Position numbers and translations under genes: made by a program. 64,000 bases of DNA from Neurospora crassa OR74A (taxonomy: Eukaryota > Ascomycota > Sordariomycetes > Sordariales > Sordariaceae), in contig NC_026501.1 of NCBI RefSeq assembly GCF_000182925.2, positions 1,674,001 through 1,738,000 on the forward strand. The letters are read 5' to 3'. This document shows positions 1 to 9,783 of the stretch, in pieces. The notes below the pieces were generated by a model, which saw only the letters and a list, made by a program, of their open reading frames with translations, ran no database searches and was not told where the DNA came from. Within the stretch, counting starts at the first letter, position 1. Each line of letters opens with the position of its first letter.

Positions 1-5
1 AGAAC

Positions 6-835
6 TTAAGCAACAACCTTGTCAACCCATCCCTTCTCCAGCCTCCGCACCTCCTCCTTAAAAGCCTCAACCTCCTTCCAGCAGTCCAGCGGCCGGCGGT
101 CGTGCTCACGCAGACACCGCACCACCTCGCTGCGCGCCGTCTCCGTGCTCTCGGGCAGCGGGCGCACCTTGCGGTGCTCGTCGAGTTTGGCACGCAAAGC
201 CTCGATTTCCTTCTGGACCTTTTGTCTGCTAATGTCGTTCTCTTGTTGTTGTTGCTGCTCGTCGGAGGAAGAGGATTTAAGAGTTTCTTGCAGCTTGGCG
301 GCTTCGGCGGCCCGGAGTCGCTTCAGCTCTTCAGCGACGCGTGCTTGGACTTGGAGCTCGAAGGCCTGTTGGCGGGACATGTCGGTCTGTTATGTTTCGT
401 TGTGTGTCAGTTGAAGTTTGATGCGTATTGGTTGAAGGCATTGAGCTGGCTGGCTGGATGGCTGGATGGCTGATATGAAACGGTTTATGAATCTGCTGTG
501 TAGGCGAACGGAGGAGACAGAGGTGAAGGGACGCAGTAGCGTGGGCGTGGGAAGAGTAACCGGTTCGCATCGTAGGCAGAGGCAGGACAGTATAGCTCGA
601 CAGCTAAATGGCACGGACGGAGACGGCATCATACCTCGGGGCTAGACTCCAACTGCTCGACAAGAGTGTGCGATACACCAGCCGGGGCGGGCCTGGTTAG
701 TTGGGTTTGACAAGTCAGCTTTCCCATACTCTCTTAATAGTCTCCAGAATCCATCAATTGCCCAGAAAGAAGAATGACATACGCCTTCCACACATGCGGC
801 GCCGCAGCAGAGGGCTTTGAGGCGCTGGAACCCAT
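6..835 (-). CDS. MIC19: MICOS complex subunit Mic19
   Basis: Fungal Mic19 (DUF1690 family), a peripheral inner-membrane subunit of the MICOS complex that holds crista junctions. Three exons, 835-783, 692-635 and 386-6, are joined by GT-AG introns of 90 and 248 nt and give 163 residues. The start is MGSSASKP, a typical N-myristoylation signal (Gly2, Ser at position 6). The exon junctions then read continuously into PAPAGVSHTLVEQLE and SPETDMSRQQAFEL, as in the family. A charged coiled coil with a polyQ run fills the middle (about residues 55-110). A single Cys pair, Cys128 and Cys139 with ten residues between, lies in the C-terminal CHCH-like part and is followed by the family-typical CWKEVEAFKEEV. 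Starting at the internal Met of exon 3 would lose the myristoylation signal and the first 39 residues. The gene is in tandem with the transcription factor upstream. Family assignment is firm; the exact splice sites are read by eye. Confidence 0.88.
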
Positions 836-1804
836 TGTGAATTTGTCGCGGGGTTTTGGTGGGAGGATAGAGCGGGAATTGGTGCAGGGAGAGAGGCGAG
901 GTAGGAGTTCGAGACCGGGAGCTTCTATCTACCCTGATGTCACCGGAGGAGGATAAGGGTAGGTAGGTAGGTAGGTTTTGCGATTTGTCTGGTTGCGCTG
1001 CCGGCTCGCGAATTCCGCTTCGCAATCGGCGACTGCTGTTGTCCCGCTAGCGCAAGCAGGTGCGCTGACTTGCTTGTGATTTGCTAGCTTAACCCTCTGG
1101 AAGCCTCTTATCGAACTGCCATAGTTAACCCTAAGAAGCTCCGAGTTTTAGGGAAACTCCGGACATGGATGACGGAGTGTACGGTGCTGAAAAAGACCTT
1201 GGCAAACTGTGTATCTGGAGGCGTCACTGCTGAGGCTTGATACTTACTTATACCTGGTTCACAAAGTGCGAAGATGACCTGGACTTATAACATCGAATGA
1301 TGCCGACGAGTCCGACTAGTTTTACCGGAAGTAAGCATCTTGCACTCTGAGAATTGGAAAACATTCCAAAAAGTTCGTCGGTCTATCGATTTCCAAGCAC
1401 TATAGCAAGGTTTCGGAAAGGACTAGTCCAACAGCGCCAGCCATACATGCGCTACTACAATCATGGCCGTTTGACCTCAACAGAGCTATAGTATAAAGCC
1501 ATGGCCATGGCGCAAAACCTCTTCCCCCCGAAGTAGCAAAGTTGAACACCGAGATCCTACGTAATCGTTAGTTTATAGAAATCCAGCGAGACCATCCATA
1601 GGCCAACTCCTTATATATATATGTAATTTTTTTTCTTCTTCTTTTTCTTTGTCAAGGTACGCCTGAATCCCTACTCCAACCGTCAACCGGATGATGCCCC
1701 ACCTAACCTAGACATATCGCCTATATCAACTCCTTGCTCTTTTAATTCCCAAAGTCCCTCTTTATGAACTCCGCCTCCGCCATGTCTTTCTGTGTGGGTT
1801 GCTC
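836..1804. other. Intergenic region between Mic19 and Zn2Cys6 genes
   Basis: No coding frame here resembles a protein. The segment is the upstream region of Mic19 and the 3' flank of the transcription factor, both on the minus strand. It holds a short GGTA tandem tract (957-976), a TA-rich stretch near 1612-1622 and a T-rich tract near 1626-1650. Confidence 0.6.
957..976. repeat. GGTA tetranucleotide microsatellite
   Basis: About five copies of a GGTA unit lie upstream of the Mic19 start codon. Short TACC/GGTA runs also appear in other spacers of the window (near 11448, 25316 and 53210), so this seems to be a recurrent intergenic motif of the genome and not a one-off. Confidence 0.7.
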
Positions 1805-2414
1805 CTAATACCCATACATATTCGTTCCACCAACCCAGCTTTGCATAGCACCGGGTTGCCCCTGATCCGACATGTAGTAGCCCAACTCGTTCTCATACCC
1901 GTCATTGACGCCCAAGGTACCGGGTTGCGGGTAATACTGCTGCGGGGTTGCTTGTGGGTCATACGGGACTTGTCCTTGACCAGCCGTGGTCGTTGGAGGG
2001 ACGCCACCGGCTTGTTGAGTGTCAAACGCTTCGATGAGCAGGCCCAGCCCATCTGTTGACTGCCGACCAGCTACACCAGCGGCGACAGGTTGCGGTTGCT
2101 GCCCCTGTTGCAAAGGGGATGTAGAATCTTGCAGCTGGGGAGCGGTTGGAGCAGGAGTCTGCTCCTGCGGTTGTGAGGATGTAGGCACACGCAGACTGGG
2201 GTCGATGAACATCGCGGGAGTTGGGACACTGGGTTGTGCCGGGCTAAGGATCGCCTGTTCCGGACTACCCTGTGGTACAGACTCCTGCTTTTCGCTTAAA
2301 GCTTGCTGTACCTGTTGGGCCTGTTGGGCCTGCATCTGAGCAGCAAAGGTTGAGTGTAGCTGCGATGGCTGTTGTGCCTGTATTTGTACCTGCTGTGCCT
2401 GTTGTGTCTGTGCT

Positions 2415-2446
<32 letters not shown>

Positions 2447-5159
2447 CGCCTGAGCCTGAGCCTGGGCTTGTGCTTGTGCTTGTGCTTGTGCTTGAACCAA
2501 AGCCATGTGAGCTTGAGCCTGGGCTTGCTGTTGCTGGACAGTCGGCATCTGAAGGACGTGAGGTATTTCATCTCTCTGTGAGAGCACGAGGTTAAAATCA
2601 GCCTGCCGAGTCCGTGAACGAGGGGCCTTTTGGAGGAAATGATCATAACTTACGCTGTCCGCCATGGTACCCTCGTTACCAACTATCACGCCGCTTTGGG
2701 CTGTGTAGAACCGTTCCAGATGCTCATACCACCTAGTTGCCAAAGGCCATATGTTCCTACTTTCTGCCAAGATGCTGAGAACACGAGCAACCATTGAAGG
2801 GCCTTCGCGAGTAATGGCTGGCTCAGGGCAGACTGATTATGATGTCGCGTTAGCTTACTGTCCTAGAAAGAACACTCTTCAGGGCAGATAGCTTACGATT
2901 TGGATATTTGCACAAGTAGCATGCGAGGAAGCCACAGCTGTAAACGCAGAACGCCTAAATGGGAGTTCAGTCAGCATTCATTAATTGAGTCAGATCCCAT
3001 CAGTACTTACCGCCATCTGTGCCCCAGGACCTTCCTCGGGTGACCGCTCGTTGTATTGAGTGTCAATTTGTTCGTACAGATCTCTGACGTTGCTGAACAG
3101 TTGACGAGACATTTCAGTCCAGAAAGCTGTGCGCTCTGGTTGGGACTTATCGTCGGACAAGATACTATGATGCGGTATTGTCAGCTCGAAGTCTTTGCGC
3201 TTGACCGGGGTTACTTACTCGGTCAAGTATGCCTTCCTAAGAACAATATTGCAGAGCCGCGTTATCATCGTCACACCGAGGTATGCCTACGGAGATATTA
3301 GCGCTGAGTAGGCATTTGCTTTCCATGTTTCCTCCCTCTAACTCACCAGGTCCTGGCCTTCCTGCTTGTAGCCCTTAAGGAGAAAGCTACTCCACCGATG
3401 ATCATTAGGCAAACCCCTCTCCCATTCCGCAAGGCGGTTGACCATAATTGCATACTCGCTTTCTGGCTCCCATGGATCCGTAACTTTGTCGTTGCTAAGC
3501 ACCCGGCGGGAGATCGCTCCCCAGAAGTAATGGGCCTGGATAAGCGTTGCAAATAGGGACCGACCCTCGTCGGTAACAAGACTAGGGTTCTCCAAGGCTG
3601 GAGGAGTGTCCTGGAGCGCTGCTCTCGACTTTGGAATTTGACCAGTGGCGAAGTCCTTCTCGTTGCAAGGCAATAATGCTGTGATATCGCTGGCTGATAG
3701 AGATACGGGGCACCGCGGACCCGAATGGAGGTTGTCCTGACTATGGAGCATCCACTATCATTCAATTAGTCACAGACCATTTCGCAATCCCATCATTCCA
3801 TCTAATGTAAGGATGAGCCACGTACCAAGGTGCGGCGGGCGGACTCTGCCCTCATGATTAGTTCCTCCGAGGGGTTTTCCGGCAGCCTGTAGGTCTCCTC
3901 CCTATGCAGTCCCATCAATGTGGCCATACGCATAGCAATTGCCATGTTGATCGAGCTCTGTTGTTTCAAGCTGCTTCCCTGCTGGGCAATACTCAACAGG
4001 TAGAACGCCTGGCATCTCTCCAGGTCCGGATCTCTATACAGTTCGCGGCAAGCAACCTCGGAGGCGCGTTCCATAAAGACTTCAGCAGCCTGAACAGCAC
4101 CGCCAAACCGATCCACCAATGTTGGCGTCAGTCGGGCCGAAATGCTCAAGATGCTCAGCAGGAAAAACACGCTGACAGATCGGTGGTTCGTCCGTAGCCG
4201 CTCGGGAAAGTGTTGCTTGTGGATGAAGCCCAACTGGAAGTAGTGAGCTGTGAACTTGTGGACGGCTTCGACTATTTCAGGCAGCGGCGGCAGAAGATCC
4301 CATTCATCGTAGCCCTTGATAGGTCTGGGCACCGCCGGCGCTGGTGAGCGTACGGGTGCATCGAGGATTTCGCGCCGGACCTTTGCGGGGTCTCGTTTGG
4401 TCGCCTTGTCGGCTCTGATTCGAGGATGTCGGTATTCGCGATCTTGATCGGGCTGGCCACGGACGGGGAACGTACTGGGGAGAAGGTTTGTGATTTTAGC
4501 AAATGATCAGAGTAGAGACACCCTTGCGACAGGGCCTGCATGCATCATGGGAACTCTTACCAGTCAGCCGGACCAAGTCCAGCATCGCGGCAAGCCTGGC
4601 AGGGAGGTTGGGCCTTGTCATGGAGACATTTGCTTCTCATACGGCGGCATCTGTAAAGGGCAACACGTTAGTCCTTCGCTTTCACCTGGGTACTCGCGTG
4701 ACGTTTGGATGATGCCAAGTCAATCCGGCAACTGTTCACATACCTTCGGCAAGCGATTGGAGCTCTTCGCTTGATGACAGGTGCTGGAAGGGCTAAGCCA
4801 GGAACTTGTCCAGGAGTTCCGACAGAGACTGGGCTATTGACCTGGCTTGGAGGTTGGCCGGGAAGAGGAAATTGGCCAGGGATTTGACCAGAGAGCTGTT
4901 GCCCGTTGATCTGATTGACCTGGGGTTGCAGTTGTTGCGGTTGCTGCTGTTGCGGTTGCTGCTGCTGCTGCTGCTGTGGCTGACTATTGGTATTTGGCAC
5001 GGGGCTTGACAAATCGAGTTGCATCGGAGTCTGAGGGGAGTCCTGGTCCTGGTGCATCTCGACGTCTTGTTGTGGTTGAGGCGACGCGGCCGGCATCGAA
5101 GCCATCGCCATGGGAGCTGGCGATGGCGATTGCTCGGCCTGCTTCATCTCCTGGTCCAT
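1805..5159 (-). CDS. Zn2Cys6 fungal-specific transcription factor
   Basis: Nuclear DNA-binding regulator; target genes unknown. I assemble nine exons: 5159-4744, 4650-4561, 4474-3826, 3754-3347, 3286-3219, 3164-3011, 2954-2897, 2832-2654 and 2575-1805, giving 930 residues. All phases agree. The first exon encodes a Pro/Gln-rich N-terminus with polyQ. The zinc cluster has the pattern Cys137-x2-Cys140-x6-Cys147-x8-Cys156-x2-Cys159-x9-Cys169. It exists only after splicing, because intron 1 lies just before Cys140 and intron 2 splits the Cys169 codon. Residues about 220-650 form the fungal transcription-factor domain (YFQLGFIHKQHFPERL, then ARRTLWMLHSQDNLHSG across intron 3). The C-terminal third is low-complexity, with a (Gln-Ala)n run. 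The last intron (2653-2576, 78 nt, a multiple of three with no stop) could be retained to give a longer protein. I do not recognise a named orthologue. The regulator class is certain; each splice site is likely but unproved. Confidence 0.85.
2411..2494 (-). repeat. Coding hexanucleotide repeat, (Gln-Ala)n
   Basis: A run of GCCTGA/GCTTGT-like hexamers on the plus strand encodes alternating Gln and Ala in the C-terminal part of the Zn2Cys6 factor. The unit is six bases, so copy-number change keeps the reading frame. The copies nearest 2411 are almost identical, while those near 2494 use different synonymous codons. Confidence 0.85.
4925..4980 (-). repeat. CAG/CAA tract encoding polyglutamine
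   Basis: Imperfect CAG/CAA triplets in exon 1 of the Zn2Cys6 factor encode a Gln-rich stretch broken by Pro. The longest pure CTG run on the plus strand is near 4960-4976. Such tracts are common in activation domains of fungal regulators. Confidence 0.8.
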
Positions 5160-6783
5160 CTTGCCGGCAACGACGCGCGCGGCGCTTTGGGGCCCGTAGG
5201 AGGATGAGGAGGATGCCTAGGGCAAAAAGAATAAAAAGATGCGATAATGGGACGCCGGGACGGCACAACGGCGATGTTTTAGTTGCAGATGACAGACCAG
5301 AAAAGGTAGCTGTTGAAGCTGTAGATTTGCCGGAGCGGCTTCTTGTTGGTTGCGGGGCGGATGATTTGATTGCCGGCAGGGCAAGATATGGTCCAATCTC
5401 TACCGCCAATTGCCCTGGATATGTGCTGCACAGGGCAGGCCCAGATGGGTGAAAATCGAATGCCGCGCGCCTGAATTTGAACCCTCGGGGCAAAACTTTC
5501 GGTCGGCACCCACCCGCCCGTCGCCAAATAGCAGCCCCAGGACCCACACTCGGAAGACGAACGACGGGACAGTGAGAGTTCGAATCCAAAACAAACTCGA
5601 TTTTGATTGACAGCAAAGACTGTGGTGGAAATCACTTGTTATCGTAAAGAGGCTTGAGAATCAGCCCTGCGAAAGAATGGATAAGGTGGGACCTTCAGTA
5701 CCAGTTTGAAGATTGTCTGAACTGAACTGCAGGCATCACAAGTAGCACTTCCGCCATAAAAGAGCTACACGTGATTGGTCGCGTGCCGTATAGTTGATGT
5801 ATAAAAGTGTGCAGGTAGCGGGCACTATCACTTGACAACACTCAACAGCCCTAGGGAGGAAGTTATAGTTTACATTGAGCCTAGCAACTGTCTTTTTATT
5901 TTCTTTTTTCTTTTTTTTTTTTTCTGCTTCGCTGTTTCTACTAGACAAGAACACTTCTTCTGATATCATATCGTGTTAGCTTCATCAAACAAGAGCCTTG
6001 TTCTTGCCGTAGCCAACCCATATACGACTGTGAGGGTACATGTGAATGATCCCCCGAGAGAAAGTCCAATATTCCCGCCTGTGCCTTGACATACTTCCTT
6101 CTCCTGTTGAATGTTAAATGTTACATGTTGTTGTAGGTAGTTCGGACAAGTGGTGTGAACAAAGGTAAGTAAAATATAAGTGGGAGTGGGAGTATGCATA
6201 ACAAGGGATTGTTTGTTTTGAGGGAATGGTTTCTTTCTTCGTGTGTCTCTACATGATTGTGCGTTCTGCGTCGGATCGCCCTATGATGCACTTCCTTCTT
6301 CCTTTTGCCTTGGATATCAAAGGGAAACGTGTGCTACAGGGTGACGCGCAGTACATGATAAATCTCTTCTCTCGTTTTCCTCCTTCTTCTCTATCGCTGA
6401 CCCGAATAACGCCCAGGATTCGTGTTACCAAATAACAAACCAGTGCTAGCAGCCGCGCGCAAGGGGGACGAGGGATATAAAGGTGTGTTGGTGCTGTGTG
6501 AAGTGTCATTTAAACGAACATGATGTATAAATTAGTGCAAAACCATCGAGGGGGCTTGTATCACATCATTTGTGCATCGTGTTACTGGAGGGATTGGGTG
6601 TAGTGTCGTGGAATCGTGTCGCGTTCGTCAGGGATTTGCTGCTAAGGGGCTTGGGGGTAGTGATGGGATAATGCATCTTCCAAAGCGACTACGGGAGTGA
6701 AGTGCTTGAAGTGACGCTAGTGGCCCTGAGGGCCGACGAGCTGAGAGAGCACCTTTGGGATTGTCCTCAGGGCTGAGTGAACC
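5160..6783. other. Intergenic region, Zn2Cys6 upstream / importin-beta 3' flank
   Basis: No supported gene. The part near 5160-5640 is GC-rich and is probably the promoter and 5' leader of the Zn2Cys6 factor. The part from about 5870 to 6700 is T/A-richer, with a long T-rich tract near 5890-5922, and includes the 3' untranslated region of importin-beta, whose stop is at 6784. Confidence 0.6.
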
Positions 6784-9783
6784 TCATGTCTGGATCATGC
6801 CCTGGGTGCCGCTGATCTGACGCTTGACCTGCTCGCGCGCCCACCGAGCAGTCTCAATGGTACGCTGCTGGAACTCGCGGTTCGACCGAGTCTCCTTGAT
6901 CATGGCGGTGATCCAGTCCTGACGGAAGACTTCGGCCAGCTGGCCGTTGGGATATGCGTCCGCAAGATCACTAGATAATCGTTAGTGTTTCTATAATGTG
7001 TTGTCTCAACATCATGCCAACTTACCCGATGACACCCATAGCGGCCCGCATAAGGGCTTCGCTGCGGTTAGGATCCTGAGCAATAGTGTTAAGAAGCTCA
7101 AAGATCGACTGAACGTAGGGCTCGAGAACGTTGGCTGTACGACATTTGTCAGTCTCTGCAAAGCGCGCTTAAGACCGAGGAAACTTACTCTTATCGCTGC
7201 CCTTCATGGCACCAATGATGCCACCCCAGGCGTCCATAATACCCTCACGGAGAGAGATCACATAGTCGAACATCTCATAAGAGCCCTCGGCGGAAGCGGT
7301 AACGGTAGCAGCCTGCTGAAGGACAACAGCAACAACCGAGAGGTAAGCCTCAAAGTGACCGCCAATAGCGCCAGCAATATCGCCGAAGCACTGCAAGATT
7401 GCAGGCTTGAACTGGTTGGCAAGAGCAGTGCTCCTAAGATTGTTAAGGAGATAGTTCATGAACTGATCGCAGTATGGCTGGCTGCGTTCGCCCATGGAGC
7501 GAGTGATATCGCTGACCAGGCCGATAGCCATGGAGCAGAGACTCGGCTCTTCCTGGTTTGCCAGGGCATTGTACAGGAAGGGAGCAAAAGCGTCCATGTA
7601 CTTGGCAAAGTCCTCCTCCATGGCGTTCGCAAGGCCGCTGATGGCTGCGAAGACACCTTCAGGAACAGCCGACTTGCCATTAATAGTGTTCAAGAGCTGA
7701 AGCAGAACCTGCATGATGCGGTCGCCTTGGGGAGTGATCTCCTTGTCCAGGCGCTGAATGATTGCCTGGAGCACGGTGCAGAGACTGGTCTGCATATCCT
7801 CGAGAGTGATCTTGTCTTCAACGCTGACAACTTGGGATTGCAGGGGCAGTGTTTCCTCCAAACGTTGAAGGATAACATCCGAGAGGGATGCAACAGCAGG
7901 GAGACTGTCGTTGGCAGCATTCTGCACAAACACGTTAAGAACCTCGTAGGCAGCGGTGCGAACTGTAGCGTCACCGTCAAGCTTCGCCGTCACGGCGAGC
8001 AAGTTGGTCACGCACTGGTTGAAGTGAGGAGTAATGGGGTTTTGCGCGGCACCATATTCGCCGCCAAAACGCTCCGCGAGGTTCATCAAAGCCCAGCAGC
8101 AGGACGCGGCCATTCTGGGGCTGCTCATGAGGCCGTTGAACAGGGAGGTGATCAAGGGGTCAAGGTGAACAGCAGGATCGATCACTTCCGAGCAAGTTTC
8201 TGTAATTCTGCCAAGAGCGTATGCGGTCGAGTCACGAACATGTAAAGAGGGGTCCTCCATCATGCCGATCAAGGGCTGCATGCCAGACTTGACGATAGGC
8301 TCAAGCAACTTCTCCTCGGGGCCGTCCATCATGGCACCGAAAGCAGAAACAGCGGCATCACGGAGGTGCCAGTCGTCAGCGCGAAGGTTGGCTTCAACGA
8401 ACTGGATGACTGGCTGGATGATTGCCGCACCAACAGCCTGAGAATAGAGTTGGAGACACTGGTACGCGGCACGCGAAATGTTGTACTCGTCATCAGCCGC
8501 ATCCTCATCTTGCTTGGTGAGGAGCTGTAGGAGCACAGGGACCACTTCGAGTGTAGCAACGCGGGCGAAGTTGTAGAAGGGGCGCATCTGCTCCGAGCTC
8601 TCAACCTGCAGCTGTTGTTAGTGGGATTCTTGCTCAACCAAGGTGGCAGTGAAACGTACCTGAGCATTGTCATCTTCGATAGCAATCTCCTCTTCGCAAA
8701 CGGTACTCCAGAACTCAACTGCAAGCTTGGCCACATCCTCGTCATCGCTCTTCATGCCCAGGATGGTGAGACCAAACAAAGCCTTTTCCATGTAGAAGCG
8801 CATGTTCTCGTAGTAGAGGGCCATGATGCGGTTGAGGCAACCATAAGCACCCTGCTGTATCCGAGAGTCCTCGGCCTGTGTCGCCTCGCAAATAACCTGC
8901 ATAATGTAGTTGCGCTCGCCCTCATGCTTAAAGTTGTTACCGACAAACTCAAGAGAGTCGCCGAGGGCGGTAATGGCGGCAAGTCGAACTTCGCGGTTGG
9001 GCTCCTCCTTACGAGCACCTTGGACAACAGCTGTGAGGATGGCATTGGAATGTTGAACCAGGCTGTTTCGTAGATCGACATCTTGACTCTCGCAGATGAA
9101 GCCGATGGTGGTCAGAGAGGCCTGCTTCTGGTGCTCGCTTCCCTCGCTAACATTCTTGACCAGGGCGTGCATAAGGTCTGGCCACTCGTTTCGTGGTAAC
9201 TCGATGGTAGCGATAGCCGCGATAACCTGCGCCGAGGCCTGGCTTGCCTGGGTACTGCTGGAGGCGAGGGTCTCGAGGGTGAGCTGTTTCACCCGTGTCT
9301 TTGTGTCTTGGTCTGTCTGCTGAAGCCATTTTGCTTGGAGCTCTGCTTGCCTAGCGAACTCGCGAGCACTGAAGGCGTTCTTGAGGGCGATACCGGCCGC
9401 CGCTCGGATGTGGCTCTGGGCGCTCTCATTTGCCAACTCTTGGACAAGTGTCACGAGGTATTGAGACTAAGAAACAGCCAAGTTAGCGTTTATGAAGGCC
9501 TTGCTGTGGGGACGCGACACAGGAGCAACGAGGGGAGGAGGCCATACGAAGTTTGTCTGAGCGGCTTGGCTGAGCTGCTGTTCGGCAGCATGTCGCAGGG
9601 TCGCGTCTAGAGACAAGGAGTCAGCATGTGCGTCACGGCTTGGACGAGCTGACGCGATTCATCATGGCGAGAGCGGCTGCCAAAAGGCAGGAGGGTCGGG
9701 GCATGGGTGAGGATGTCGAATATATACTGACCAGGACTCAGCGAGTTGGTGAGGACGGTGTTGATATCTGAAGAGCCCTCCAT
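6784..9783 (-). CDS. KAP95: Importin subunit beta-1 (karyopherin Kap95)
   Basis: Nuclear import receptor that binds importin-alpha/NLS cargo or cargo directly, docks on FG nucleoporins and is released by Ran-GTP. Six exons, 9783-9732, 9606-9548, 9466-8660, 8605-7189, 7134-7026 and 6970-6784, give 876 residues, the usual length for the family. Phases agree at every junction. The N-terminus (MEGSSDINTVLTNSLSP, then DATLRHAAEQQLSQA across the first intron) is the importin-beta N-terminal domain that meets Ran. The rest is a HEAT-repeat solenoid, with recognisable segments such as CYGCLNRIM-like helices and VRDSTAYALGRITE. The central acidic stretch DEDAADDEYNISRAA matches the acidic loop region of Kap95. 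The C-terminal exon reads GDLADAYPNGQLAEVF and ends GTQGMIQT. A long open frame on the opposite strand is only a shadow. Confidence 0.95.

Noticed and set aside
5577-5586. tRNA T-loop-like GTTCGAATCC
   Set aside because: The flanking bases do not form a 5-bp T stem and no anticodon or acceptor arm could be found around it.
6998-8245. 415-codon open frame on the plus strand
   Set aside because: It is antisense to importin-beta exons, whose plus-strand reading frames are fully explained by the HEAT-repeat protein on the minus strand.
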